From Synergistaceae bacterium (lineage in GTDB: Bacteria > Synergistota > Synergistia > Synergistales > Synergistaceae): 34,046 nucleotides of DNA. The notes under the pieces are model-generated. The model saw only the letters and a list, made by a program, of their open reading frames with translations. It was not told the DNA's origin and made no database searches. The stretch is taken from positions 1 through 34,046 of the forward strand of contig JAUNJZ010000029.1 in assembly GCA_030533085.1 (NCBI GenBank), given 5' to 3'. Made by a program: the position numbers and the translations under genes. Below are positions 1 through 7,849 of this stretch, in pieces; the stretch's first letter is position 1; every line of letters begins with the position of its first letter.

Positions 1-65
1 ACGCTTCCTGCTACCGAGCGCGTAGTGGACTTTCACCACCTAGTTGTTGCACATGCCGGGCGCAC
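1..65 (-). mobile_element. 5' end of a group II intron (class C-like), cut by the window edge
   Basis: Read on the minus strand from 65 leftwards, the sequence starts GTGCGCCCGGCATG and continues through GGTGGTGAAAGTCCAC. Both blocks match what is known of the 5' end and domain I of bacterial class C group II introns (GUGYGCCCGGCAUG, then a GGUGN-GAAAGUCC-type stem). It begins only a few bases after the T-tract of an intrinsic terminator, the usual landing site of class C introns. The reverse transcriptase/maturase and domains V-VI would lie to the left, outside the window. No other element type I know shares this start. Whether the intron is complete cannot be seen here. Confidence 0.8.
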
Positions 66-102
66 AAGCAAAAAGCAGGCGGCTTTTCCGAAAGCCGCCT
101 GC
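66..102 (-). terminator. Intrinsic terminator of the S8 protease gene, intron target
   Basis: A perfect 12-bp stem (75-86 with 91-102, four-base loop) is followed on the minus strand by five T's at 74-70. It lies about 40 bases after the protease stop codon. The intron 5' boundary at 65 follows the T-tract almost directly. Confidence 0.85.
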
Positions 103-144
103 CGACGTTGTGTTGTTTATTGCCGCTACGGGGAAGCCCCGCGC

Positions 145-2388
145 TTATCCCTTGTTCTTTTTGAAAGCGGCGGGAAGCGCGAATATCAGGAGCGCAAAGA
201 TGGAGAAGAGCCCTCCGGCCGCCTGACATCCGCCGCTGCTTTCATCTTTTTTGAAGGAGACGATCGTCGCCGGATCTACGATCCGTCCCGCGGCGCTGTC
301 AAGATCATACTCTCCGTTGTCCTTTATGAAGAGCATGATTGTGTATTTTTTGCCGCTCTCAAAGCTTCCGTTAAAAATGTTTCCATTTTCGTCAAATATC
401 GTGTATCTGCCGTCGGCGTATTCTCCCTTGTTCGCCGCCCAGTAATATTCAAGGCGCGAGCCGTCCGGCTTCACCTTGAATACGGCGGTGTTTTCACGCG
501 AGCTGCCGCCGGCGAATTCCGCGCCGTCAAGCTCAAAGGCCGCCGCGCAGAGCCGTCCCGCCGTCATGTCGCCGTTCTCTGCGGCGAATACCGGGAAGAG
601 CGATATCGTTTCCGTCTTCCTACCGCCTCCGATATCCGTAAGGGCCCTCTCAACTATATCGAAATCAAGGTAAAGGCCGTTCTCTGTATTGATCAGCTGC
701 CCTCCGTCAAAGATCCCAGCGACCTGCGAAGCCTCGGTGGGCAAAGCCGCCAGCACCGGCAGAATATCGCCGGAGCTGTTGACGTCCGGGGATACCGGCG
801 CCACAGGCGTGCCGCCGAAGCCCTTTTTCCACGCGGCGTAAAGGTCGAGCGCGCCGTAGGCGGAATAGCCCTCCTTCGCGACGGAGCCGTCAGCCGTTTC
901 AAGCAGCAGGGCCTTTACCTCGGCGGCGCTCTTGGACTGGTCGAGCGAGAAGAGCAGCGCGGCGGCGGCGGCGACATGCGGCGCGGCCATCGATGTTCCG
1001 TTTATCGACTTATAGCCGGAGGCGTCCCATATACTGCCTAACAGCCTGCTTGTGCGGCAGGTCGAGAGGATTGCCGTGCCGGGGGCGAAGATGTCCACCC
1101 ATTTGCCGCTTGAGCTGTAGTCCGTATATGAGCCGTCCGGTGACATGACGCCTCCCTCTTCCTTGAGCGCTCCCACCGAAAGCGTGTTTTCGTAGCGGAA
1201 GCAGGCCGGATAGAAGCGCTTCCCAATTCTGGATGAGTTCGCCGGGCTGTCGATGTCCTCGCCGTCGTTGCCGGCCGCAATGCAGAGCAGTACGCCAAGG
1301 TCGTTCAGCTCTTTTATCTTTAGATCGTAGGCGCTCCCCTCCATCGCAGCAGGCTCCAGCCACCCGCCGAGGGATATATTCGCCACTCGGATGTTCGCCC
1401 CAGCCCGCTTCGCGGCGATTACAAAGTCAATGCCGCGAATGATATCGGAGAGTAAGGCCGTATCTCCAGTGACAAAATAGTAAGAGAATACATTTACCGG
1501 CATTATCCTGACCTTCCAGTTTACGCCGGCGACGCCTGTCTCGTTATTTCCCGCCGCGCCGATGATGCCGGCCACGTGAGTGCCGTGTCCGGTGATATCT
1601 CCGATGCGCCTCATCCTATCCCGTTCGCTTATATCGTTAATATCAGAAATTTCCGCGTCGGCCAGCGTCGGGGCCGGGCCTATAGGAATGGCAGGGTAGG
1701 GAACGTCGCTGGTGAAAAGGTTGACCTCGCTGTGGTACCAGGCGCCGTGACTTCCGGCGAAGTCGCCGCTTATCGTTCCGCCGCTTTCATTATAGATCGC
1801 GTCGGCCAGCTCGTTGCTGATGACGAACATATTATCTTTCAGGTCGGGGTGGTCGTATATTACGCCGGAGTCAATGACGGCGACGACAGTCTCCGCCGTT
1901 CCCGTTCCGTGACTCCACAGCTCGGGAGCCTTCATTGCCGCCGGCCCCCACTGGCTTGACCACAGCGGGTCGTTCGGAATCCGCGCCGACTGCAAGCGGG
2001 AGATATAATTCGGCATCGCGCTGACGACGTTCGGATTTTCTTTCAGACGCGCGATAAATTCCTCTGTGCTCTCGCCGTCGGCGGCGCGCAGATGCGCCAC
2101 TGTGAGGCTTCCGGAGCCGGCGGCGGAGCTGCGCGTCTTCCCTGAGCTATTGCTGACTTCTTCAGTGAGCGGGCTGAAAAGCTGGATTACCGAGCCGCCG
2201 GAGCTTACGACGGCGGAAGCCGGCGACGAGGCCGAAAGGCTTCTTCCCGCCGCTGAGGCTGAGCCGCCGCGTATGACTGCTATCGCCTCTCCCTCGATAT
2301 ATTCAGCGCCCCGCGCCGCCGTCAGGAATGCGAACGGCGAGAGTACGATCAACGCTGAAAGGACAAAAAGATATACGCTGCGCTTCAT
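145..2388 (-). CDS. Secreted subtilisin-like (S8) serine protease with Synergist-type C-terminal sorting tail
   Basis: Predicted 747-residue extracellular or surface serine endopeptidase. A signal peptide occupies about residues 1-28. A prodomain-like region follows, with NPNVVSAMPNY near 120. The S8 domain has the full triad: Asp173 (VIDSG), His271 (GHGTHVAG) and Ser466 (NGTSMAAP), with the oxyanion Asn at about 374 (AAGND). After the catalytic domain come about 190 residues of unassigned sequence. The C-terminus is SSGGC, a hydrophobic helix and KKNKG, the layout of the Synergistota sorting signal, so the protein is probably processed or anchored. The ATG is set by AAGGAGG nine bases upstream. 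The gene is monocistronic, with its own promoter, a 5' UTR hairpin and a terminator. Its substrate is unknown. Confidence 0.9.
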   Translation of the reverse strand: MKRSVYLFVLSALIVLSPFAFLTAARGAEYIEGEAIAVIRGGSASAAGRSLSASSPASAVVSSGGSVIQLFSPLTEEVSNSSGKTRSSAAGSGSLTVAHLRAADGESTEEFIARLKENPNVVSAMPNYISRLQSARIPNDPLWSSQWGPAAMKAPELWSHGTGTAETVVAVIDSGVIYDHPDLKDNMFVISNELADAIYNESGGTISGDFAGSHGAWYHSEVNLFTSDVPYPAIPIGPAPTLADAEISDINDISERDRMRRIGDITGHGTHVAGIIGAAGNNETGVAGVNWKVRIMPVNVFSYYFVTGDTALLSDIIRGIDFVIAAKRAGANIRVANISLGGWLEPAAMEGSAYDLKIKELNDLGVLLCIAAGNDGEDIDSPANSSRIGKRFYPACFRYENTLSVGALKEEGGVMSPDGSYTDYSSSGKWVDIFAPGTAILSTCRTSRLLGSIWDASGYKSINGTSMAAPHVAAAAALLFSLDQSKSAAEVKALLLETADGSVAKEGYSAYGALDLYAAWKKGFGGTPVAPVSPDVNSSGDILPVLAALPTEASQVAGIFDGGQLINTENGLYLDFDIVERALTDIGGGRKTETISLFPVFAAENGDMTAGRLCAAAFELDGAEFAGGSSRENTAVFKVKPDGSRLEYYWAANKGEYADGRYTIFDENGNIFNGSFESGKKYTIMLFIKDNGEYDLDSAAGRIVDPATIVSFKKDESSGGCQAAGGLFSIFALLIFALPAAFKKNKG

Positions 2389-2406
2389 TTACAGAATCCT
2401 CCTTGC

Positions 2407-2439
2407 GCCGCGCAAAGCTGTAAAATGGCTCTGCGCGGC
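2407..2439 (-). promoter_or_regulatory. Strong 5' UTR hairpin just upstream of the S8 protease ribosome site
   Basis: 2407-2418 pairs with 2428-2439 (12 bp, one G-U, nine-base loop). In the minus-strand mRNA it ends two bases before the AAGGAGG ribosome site, so it could stabilise the mRNA or tune ribosome access. It has no T-tract in the direction of transcription, so it is not a terminator of this gene. Confidence 0.5.
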
Positions 2440-2455
2440 GTCGTTTTCATTAGCC

Positions 2456-2464
2456 ATTATATCA
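2456..2464 (-). promoter_or_regulatory. Extended -10 promoter element of the S8 protease gene
   Basis: The minus strand reads TGATATAAT, an extended -10 (TGn-TATAAT). No good -35 stands 17 bases upstream, as is usual for extended -10 promoters. Transcription would start near 2449, giving a leader of about 60 bases that carries the hairpin. Confidence 0.5.
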
Positions 2465-2503
2465 TCTTCGCGTTTCCGTCTTGCCGCCGAACAGAGGATG
2501 TGC

Positions 2504-2531
2504 TTTACATTTTTATCAAAGCTGTTACAAT
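2504..2531 (+). promoter_or_regulatory. Promoter of the TPP riboswitch-cytX unit
   Basis: TTTACA (2504-2509), a 16-base spacer and TACAAT (2526-2531) form a good sigma-70 promoter. The start would be near 2538, just ahead of a small CGGAGG/CCTCCG hairpin (2541-2559) and the riboswitch. Confidence 0.65.
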
Positions 2532-2568
2532 AGCTGCCGTCGGAGGGAAGAGTCCTCCGGAAATAAAA

Positions 2569-2652
2569 TGGGGAGCCTATTTACGGCTGAGAGGGGGCGA
2601 AAGCCCCGACCCGGTGAACCTGATGCGGATAATGCCGACGCAGGGAAAATAG
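2569..2652 (+). promoter_or_regulatory. TPP (THI-box) riboswitch
   Basis: All conserved blocks of the thiamine pyrophosphate aptamer are present in order: GGGGAGCC, GGCTGAGAG with a variable stem (GGGGCGAAAGCCCC), ACCCGGTGAACCTGAT, then GCGGATAATGCCGACGCAGGGAA. It precedes a transporter of the CytX type, a known member of thiamine regulons. Together with the following terminator it should switch transcription off when TPP is plentiful. Confidence 0.95.
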
Positions 2653-2664
2653 CTTGTCTCCAAC

Positions 2665-2701
2665 GATGGCTGTCTTTCCTTAGGCGGCCATCTTATTTTT
2701 T
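2665..2701 (+). terminator. Terminator of the TPP riboswitch expression platform
   Basis: A 10-bp stem (2665-2674 with 2683-2692, two G-T pairs) is followed by TTATTTTTT. It lies between the aptamer and the cytX ribosome site (AAGGAG at 2703), which indicates control by premature termination. Confidence 0.8.
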
Positions 2702-2717
2702 AAGGAGTGTTTGCAGT

Positions 2718-3893
2718 ATGAACGAAGAAAAGAGAAGCACCGCGGCGAACGCGCTTATATGGTTCGGCGCCGCCGTATCGATCGCGGAGATATACACCGG
2801 CACGCTGATGGCTCCGCTGGGAATGGCTCGCGGAATGGCGGCCGTCGTCGCCGGACATCTGATAGGCGGCTTTTTGATGTATCTCGCCGCGCTTATCGGC
2901 GGGCTGTCCGGGCGCGGCGCGATGGAGAGCGTAAAGCTTTCGTTCGGAGAGCAGGGGGCGAAGATATTCGCTCTGTTGAACGTTTTGCAGCTCGTGGGCT
3001 GGACGGCGGTGATGATAATCGGCGGCGCGCTCTCGCTGGGGCTGATACTGAACCCGCTGTTGGGAACGACGAATTTGCTCTGGTGCGGCGTGATAGGGCT
3101 GCTGATAGCCTTCTGGGTCATGCTCGATATGAAGAACTTTGAACGTGTCAATAAGTTCGCGATGGCCGCGCTCTTCATTCTGACGGTCGTACTGAGCTTC
3201 GTCGTATTCAGCCGCGGCGAAACGGAGGCCGTCAGCGGGACGATGAGCTTCGCGGAGGCTATGGAGCTTTCCGTCGCGATGCCGCTCTCATGGCTGCCGC
3301 TCATTGCGGATTACATGCGCGACGCGAAGGAGCCGCGCAGAAGCGCCGCTGTGAGCACGCTATTCTATTCCGTCACAAGCTGCTGGATGTATTTCATCGG
3401 CCTCGGCGTCGCCATTTACACCGGCGGCTCGGGGGTGGCGCAGATAATGGCGGAGGCCGGGCTGGGCATGGCCGGCGTCGCGATAGTCCTCTTCTCAACG
3501 GTAACGACGACATTCCTCGACGCATACTCCGGCGGCATCAGCTTTCACACGCTGTTTCCGCAGATAAAGGAAAAGGCCGCCGCTGTCGCCGTCTGCGCGC
3601 TGGGAACATATATCGCGGCCACAGCGCGTCAGGAGAGCTATGAGGGGATGCTTTATCTCATCTCATCGGTATTCGCGCCGATGGCCTCGGTGATGATCGT
3701 TGACTTTTTCATTTTGAGGGAAAATTACGCGGAGCGGAGCATATGCCTGAGAAATGTCGCGCTTTGGGCAGTCGGCTTCGCCTTTTACCGCCTGCTGCTT
3801 ACCGTGAACTGTCCCTTCGGCGCGACGCTGCCTGTGATCGCGGCGACGATGCTGCTGACATGGGCTGCCGGAAAGCTCTTTCCTCGCAAATAG
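2718..3893 (+). CDS. cytX: CytX-type NCS1 transporter, probable hydroxymethylpyrimidine/thiamine precursor permease
   Basis: A 391-residue membrane protein of the cytosine/purine permease (NCS1) family with about 12 hydrophobic segments. The N-terminal NALIWFGAAVSIAEIYTG and the following GMARGMAAVVAGHLIGG are typical of this family. The TPP riboswitch just upstream points to uptake of a thiamine precursor, usually hydroxymethylpyrimidine for CytX. The start is the ATG behind AAGGAG. Reading frames that extend further upstream would run through the riboswitch and are not credible. No other thiamine gene is nearby, so the function rests on family and switch. A cytosine permease is the less likely alternative. 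Confidence 0.88.
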   Translation: MNEEKRSTAANALIWFGAAVSIAEIYTGTLMAPLGMARGMAAVVAGHLIGGFLMYLAALIGGLSGRGAMESVKLSFGEQGAKIFALLNVLQLVGWTAVMIIGGALSLGLILNPLLGTTNLLWCGVIGLLIAFWVMLDMKNFERVNKFAMAALFILTVVLSFVVFSRGETEAVSGTMSFAEAMELSVAMPLSWLPLIADYMRDAKEPRRSAAVSTLFYSVTSCWMYFIGLGVAIYTGGSGVAQIMAEAGLGMAGVAIVLFSTVTTTFLDAYSGGISFHTLFPQIKEKAAAVAVCALGTYIAATARQESYEGMLYLISSVFAPMASVMIVDFFILRENYAERSICLRNVALWAVGFAFYRLLLTVNCPFGATLPVIAATMLLTWAAGKLFPRK

Positions 3894-3896
3894 TCT

Positions 3897-3925
3897 TTGC
3901 AATTAAAGCGCGTAAGGACTACAAT
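3897..3925 (+). promoter_or_regulatory. Promoter of the class II aldolase gene
   Basis: TTGCAA (3897-3902), a 17-base spacer and TACAAT (3920-3925), starting just after the cytX stop. It would give the aldolase its own transcript with a leader of about 40 bases. Confidence 0.6.
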
Positions 3926-3970
3926 TATGGCAAGCACCTCAAATAATAAAATTTACAGGGGGAGATTCCA

Positions 3971-5233
3971 ATGGATGTAAATAGCAAGGCATATCAGGAG
4001 CTGCTGAAAAAACGTCCGCTGAACGTGCAGGCGCGTTTCGGCAGCGACGAAATGGGGCTTGTCAGCGGCCGCGATATAGCCGCCGCCGCCGGAATGGTCG
4101 ATTCTATCGTCCTCGCGGCGAACGCGCGTCATCCGCTCGTCGTCAAGGCGGTATTGCAGGCGGCGAAAAATAAAAATGCCGCCGTTTTGATAGAGCTCGC
4201 CAAGTCAGAGGCCACATACTGCGGCTCCAATTACGACAATCTTCCCGAGTACGCCCTGAAATATTCGGCGGAGATGGGACATGGCGCGGTATTCGGGCTG
4301 CATGTGGATCACTACGCTATCAAGGGCGACGCCGACGTGCTCAAGGGGGTCGGACATCTGACGAAGATAGTGAACAACGGCTTCACCTCCGTAGCTATCG
4401 ACGCCTCGCATCTCGACGACTACGACAATTTCGCCGCCACGCGCGCGCTGGCCGGATGGCTTTCGCCGGAGCTGGGGCTCGAGGTCGAAGTCGGAGAGAT
4501 AAAGGGGCCGGGCGAGCTTTCGACGGTGGAAGAGGCTCTCTATTACATCGGTGGCCTTAACGCCTGGCAGGTATTTCCCGATTATCTCGCGATCTCCAAC
4601 GGCAGCCTGCACGGCACCTACGACCCGACGGCTGGACAGATGGAGGGGATAGACCTGACGCGCACAAAGGAGATAGCCGACGCGATAGCCCCCTACGGAG
4701 TGGCGATAGCGCAGCACGGCATCTCCGGAACGCCGCTCGACAAGGTGTCGACATTCCGCAAATACGGCATCCGCAAGGGCAATGTCGCTACGCTCTTCCA
4801 GAATGTCTATTTCGGCATCAAAATGGATCCCAACACAGGCAACGCCGTCACCGAGGGCGGAACCTACACGAAAGAGGCCGACCGCGGCATTTCGGTGGAG
4901 CTGTGGGAAAAGCTGGTGGCTGCCGCGGACGAAAAGGGAATGAGCCGCAAGAGCGGAGACTACAAAAAGCTGAATCTTCCCTTCTGCGACATGATACTGG
5001 CCGAGCCGCAGCCGATCATCGACAGAATAGTCGATGAGATGAGATGGTGGGCGGAGCGCTTCATCACGGCATTCGGAGCCGAGGGAAGCGCCGACGCGGT
5101 GGCGGAGATAATGGCGAAGCGTGTGGACCACAACGCCGCCCCCGACCGCAAGGTCCTTGGCGAAAGAAAGAGCTACACGAAAGATACGGCTCCCGGCAAG
5201 GGCGGCAACGACGGCAAAAACTACGACGACTAA
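3971..5233 (+). CDS. Class II fructose-bisphosphate aldolase family protein
   Basis: A 420-residue, metal-dependent class II aldolase, predicted to cleave fructose 1,6-bisphosphate (or a related sugar bisphosphate) to DHAP and an aldehyde phosphate in the cytoplasm. The zinc motif HVDHY is at 111-115 (His111, Asp113, His114). IDASHLDD, SNGSLHGTY and AQHGISGTP correspond to the later metal and phosphate-binding loops of the family. It is longer than typical 280-360-residue enzymes and ends in a charged Lys/Gly/Asp tail. The start is the ATG behind AGGGGGAG. It stands alone between its own promoter and a terminator. The exact substrate (fructose or tagatose bisphosphate) cannot be decided from motifs. 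Confidence 0.85.
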   Translation: MDVNSKAYQELLKKRPLNVQARFGSDEMGLVSGRDIAAAAGMVDSIVLAANARHPLVVKAVLQAAKNKNAAVLIELAKSEATYCGSNYDNLPEYALKYSAEMGHGAVFGLHVDHYAIKGDADVLKGVGHLTKIVNNGFTSVAIDASHLDDYDNFAATRALAGWLSPELGLEVEVGEIKGPGELSTVEEALYYIGGLNAWQVFPDYLAISNGSLHGTYDPTAGQMEGIDLTRTKEIADAIAPYGVAIAQHGISGTPLDKVSTFRKYGIRKGNVATLFQNVYFGIKMDPNTGNAVTEGGTYTKEADRGISVELWEKLVAAADEKGMSRKSGDYKKLNLPFCDMILAEPQPIIDRIVDEMRWWAERFITAFGAEGSADAVAEIMAKRVDHNAAPDRKVLGERKSYTKDTAPGKGGNDGKNYDD

Positions 5234-5258
5234 AAGAGCGTCATATCGCAAAAAATCA

Positions 5259-5285
5259 AGCGGCCCCGCTTTTCGCGGGGCCGCT
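5259..5285. terminator. Bidirectional terminator between aldolase and tonB
   Basis: An 11-bp GC-rich stem (5259-5269 with 5275-5285) has the loop TTTTC. The plus side is followed by CTTTAT. The minus side runs into TTTTTT (complement of 5250-5255). It separates two convergent genes and serves both. Confidence 0.8.
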
Positions 5286-5300
5286 CTTTATCATACCTGC

Positions 5301-6038
5301 TCAGTTTCTTATCTTGAAGGAGAATGGGATCCTTACGCGAATCTGTCCGTCGTGGCGGAAACGCCAGCCGCGCGCGGCGCGCAGCGCGGAGGCGTCGAGC
5401 CGTTCATATCCGCTGGATTCTTCCAGCTCAGCCGCCGTCACCTTGCCATTATCTACCCTCACGATAACAACGGCCCTTCCCTCTTCCCTGCGCTTGCGGG
5501 AGAAGAGAGGATATTCCGGCATCTCCTTGCGTGTCACCTCAAGGGCGGAAAGGTCGAGCACCCCGCCGCTTCCTGAAAGGGCGGAGCCGCTTCCACTTTC
5601 GCTGCCGCCGGTACCCTCGCCGGAGGCCGAGCTGTCGGGGAGGCCGCCGCCATCTGAGACGGCCGGGATATCGGCGGCCGACGCCGTATTCACCTCATCG
5701 GAGGGCTTTACCGCTATCTCCTCCACAGGGACGTTCTCTTTTTTTATTTCCTTTTTTACCTCTTTTTTTACAGTTTTTACAGCCTCTTTTTTCAGCGGCT
5801 TTTTCACGATGGCGGCCTTGGCGCTCTCCTTTTTCACCGGAGCCGGCGGTTCATCCCTTTTCGGCGGCGCGCCTGCTTTTTCAGCGGCGGGGAGCGTCAC
5901 AAGGCGCACCTCCATCACGGGAGGCTCTTCCTCTCGCGGAAGCTCGCCCCGAACGATAAAGAGCAGTGCCAGATGCAGGGCGAGGCTTATTGCGACCGCG
6001 GCGCGCCAGCGAGCCGCCGCGCCGGAGCTGAAATTCAT
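5301..6038 (-). CDS. tonB: TonB-family energy transducer
   Basis: A 245-residue protein with TonB architecture: one N-terminal membrane anchor (about 11-30), a periplasmic Lys/Glu/Pro-rich stretch (about 40-115), a Gly/Ser linker (about 125-160), and a C-terminal TonB domain from about 165, with MPEYPLFSRKRREEG and SGYERLDASALRAARGWRF. It transfers proton-motive force from ExbB-ExbD to an outer-membrane receptor. Its start overlaps the exbD stop by four bases (ATGA), so translation is coupled. As the last gene of the B12-controlled unit, it probably serves a cobamide receptor. No BtuB-like receptor lies in this window. Confidence 0.9.
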   Translation of the reverse strand: MNFSSGAAARWRAAVAISLALHLALLFIVRGELPREEEPPVMEVRLVTLPAAEKAGAPPKRDEPPAPVKKESAKAAIVKKPLKKEAVKTVKKEVKKEIKKENVPVEEIAVKPSDEVNTASAADIPAVSDGGGLPDSSASGEGTGGSESGSGSALSGSGGVLDLSALEVTRKEMPEYPLFSRKRREEGRAVVIVRVDNGKVTAAELEESSGYERLDASALRAARGWRFRHDGQIRVRIPFSFKIRN

Positions 6039-6424
6039 TTCGCCCCTTCTCCCGAAAGCATAAGGCCGGCGGAAGCTATTCCCTCGCCGCGCAGCAGCGA
6101 GAGCAGCGCCGCCACTTCGCCGTATGGGACATTTTCGTCGCCGGCGACCAGCAGCTCGCGCCCCTTCGCGGCGGCGGCGAGAGCGGGAAGCTCATCCCTG
6201 GCCGCCTCGCGTCCATCCCAGAATATCTTTTTATCGGCGGTTATCGTGACCACCACAGCCCCCTGCATATCGGAGGATACCCCCTCGCCGGAGGGAAGCT
6301 GCACGTCGAGCTTGCCCTGCACGAATGAGGCGGTGAGCACGAAAAATATTATCAGCATAAAGAGGACGTCTATCAGCGGAGTGATATCTATCTCCGCGCC
6401 GCCCCTACCTCTGCGTCCGCGCAT
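6035..6424 (-). CDS. exbD: ExbD/TolR-family proton channel subunit
   Basis: A 129-residue inner-membrane protein with a single transmembrane helix. The ExbD signature DITPLIDVLFMLIIFF is near the N-terminus, and Asp19 is the expected proton-carrying residue. A small periplasmic domain follows. The gene overlaps exbB by 20 bases and tonB by four, so the three form one translationally coupled module. The adjacent TonB favours ExbD over TolR. Confidence 0.92.
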   Translation of the reverse strand: MRGRRGRGGAEIDITPLIDVLFMLIIFFVLTASFVQGKLDVQLPSGEGVSSDMQGAVVVTITADKKIFWDGREAARDELPALAAAAKGRELLVAGDENVPYGEVAALLSLLRGEGIASAGLMLSGEGAK

Positions 6425-7037
6425 TTTTCCTGCTCTCTATCTGCTCGCGCATCAGGTAGTCGGCTCCGCGCCGCAGCGTTTCCTCTTCGCTGTCTATCCT
6501 TGAGTTGAGCAGCCCGTATACGAATATGGTAGGAATGGCGACCGTAAGGCCGGCCACCGTCGTGAAGAGCGCCTTCCAGATGCCGCCCGTGACGGCTGAG
6601 GCGCTGATCTGCCCCCCCATGTGAAGTGACTGGAACATCTCGACCATGCCCAGCACCGTGCCGAGAAGTCCGAGCAGCGGCGCGATTTTCCCGATCATTT
6701 CAAGAATGTACAGATACTTTTCCCAGCGGTATATCTCGCGCCGTACCTGCTGTTCGGTAAGGAGCTTCATATCCTCGCCGCTCACCTCCCAGTGCGAAAG
6801 CGCCGTTTTGAAGAGCCTGTTCATAGAGCTGTCATTTTCTTTGACCACCTGCCATGCGCGCTCCATGTCGCGCCGCGACAGTGCCTCCCCGAAGGCCGTT
6901 TCCAGCTTCTCCGGATTCACCGAGGCGCGGCTGAAGAATATCAGCCGTTCTATCGCAATCGCCGCCGCTATCACCGAAAGCGCCGCGATTATCCACATTA
7001 TAATTCCGCCCTCATTCATATATGTGAGCATCGTCAC
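6405..7037 (-). CDS. exbB: ExbB/TolQ/MotA-family proton channel protein
   Basis: A 210-residue inner-membrane protein with three hydrophobic segments, at about 12-32, 110-135 and 150-175. KIAPLLGLLGTVLGMVEMF and the Thr-containing TTVAGLTVAIPTIFVYGLL are the family's pore-lining helices. It energises TonB together with ExbD. The chosen start is GTG at 7037, six bases behind AAGGAG. An in-frame ATG at 7031 is 12 bases behind it and also possible. It begins 16 bases after the cbiR stop, which ties the energy module to the B12 genes. Confidence 0.92.
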   Translation of the reverse strand: MTMLTYMNEGGIIMWIIAALSVIAAAIAIERLIFFSRASVNPEKLETAFGEALSRRDMERAWQVVKENDSSMNRLFKTALSHWEVSGEDMKLLTEQQVRREIYRWEKYLYILEMIGKIAPLLGLLGTVLGMVEMFQSLHMGGQISASAVTGGIWKALFTTVAGLTVAIPTIFVYGLLNSRIDSEEETLRRGADYLMREQIESRKNARTQR

Positions 7038-7053
7038 AGCACACTCCTTATCC

Positions 7054-7848
7054 CTATTTTCTCTTTTTCAGCGCCTCTATCGAACGCCGGTAATCCTCTT
7101 CAAAAACTTCGAGCGTCATCACGCGCTCGGCTCCGTCCTTTGCCAGCTCATTAATTATATGGTCGAATAGCTCCATGTCAAAATAGCTCATATCGAGATG
7201 ATCCGTCCCTTCGCCGTCTACGCCGTGTATATGCAGCGTGCGCGTGCGCGGCAGAAAGCGCGACAGATGCTCGCGCACCCCCCTTTTGTAGCGCACAAGA
7301 TGCCCTATGTCGAGACAGATCGATATGCCGCACTCGGAAATCACCGGCTCCGCCAGCTCTATGCTGTAGTCGAGCGTCTCTGCGCATATCTTTTTTCTGT
7401 CGTCGCCGGCGGCGGCCGCAACGCGCAGCACGGAGCGCAGCGTCTTTTCGAGCCACAGCTCCATATCCTGACAGGGGGCGTCGCCGTACTGGTCGCCGTC
7501 CAGATGCGTGATATAGGCGAACGGCTCAAGCGGCGCGAAAAGCTCCATCATACGGATACAGGAATCCTCGCAGCGGATACGCTCCGCGTCGTCGTCTTTA
7601 ACGCAGCCGGAAAGGCAGATGTCATCGGGGAAATGAACAGTGCAGCTCATATCAAGCTCCCGCCGCAGCGCCGCAAGCTCGCGGATCTCCGCCTTTGAGG
7701 GAATATTCGAGCCGTACTCGTTGTCGAAGAGCACGAACATCATATCGCTCACTTCGCCGGATAGCGCGCGCATATTATCGGCAAAGCCGCCATTCACGAC
7801 CCATGATGTGCCGCCGAGCCTCACGCCGGGGAAATTCAGCCTTCTCAT
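7054..7848 (-). CDS. cbiR: Probable cobamide-remodelling phosphodiesterase CbiR
   Basis: A TIM-barrel protein (264 residues from this start) of the AP-endonuclease/xylose-isomerase-like superfamily. It carries strand-end metal ligands: VHFPDDI, ITHLDGDQY, ICAETLDYS, ICLDIGH, LHIHGV, DHLDMS and TLEVFEEDY. By family knowledge, CbiR of Akkermansia hydrolyses a phosphoester in the lower nucleotide loop of cobamides so that the base can be exchanged. Sitting directly after btuC in a B12-riboswitch operon strongly supports this role over a generic sugar isomerase. The ATG at 7848 is one base after the btuC stop. ATGs at 7863 and 7860 overlap btuC and cannot be excluded. No lower-ligand attachment genes (cobT, cobS, cobU) are in the window. 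Confidence 0.78.
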   Translation of the reverse strand: MRRLNFPGVRLGGTSWVVNGGFADNMRALSGEVSDMMFVLFDNEYGSNIPSKAEIRELAALRRELDMSCTVHFPDDICLSGCVKDDDAERIRCEDSCIRMMELFAPLEPFAYITHLDGDQYGDAPCQDMELWLEKTLRSVLRVAAAAGDDRKKICAETLDYSIELAEPVISECGISICLDIGHLVRYKRGVREHLSRFLPRTRTLHIHGVDGEGTDHLDMSYFDMELFDHIINELAKDGAERVMTLEVFEEDYRRSIEALKKRK

Positions 7849-7849
7849 A

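Noticed and set aside
25-1041. 338-codon plus-strand frame opposite the S8 protease, starting in the intron fragment
   Set aside because: It is opposite a well-supported protease, begins inside the structured intron RNA and crosses the terminator.
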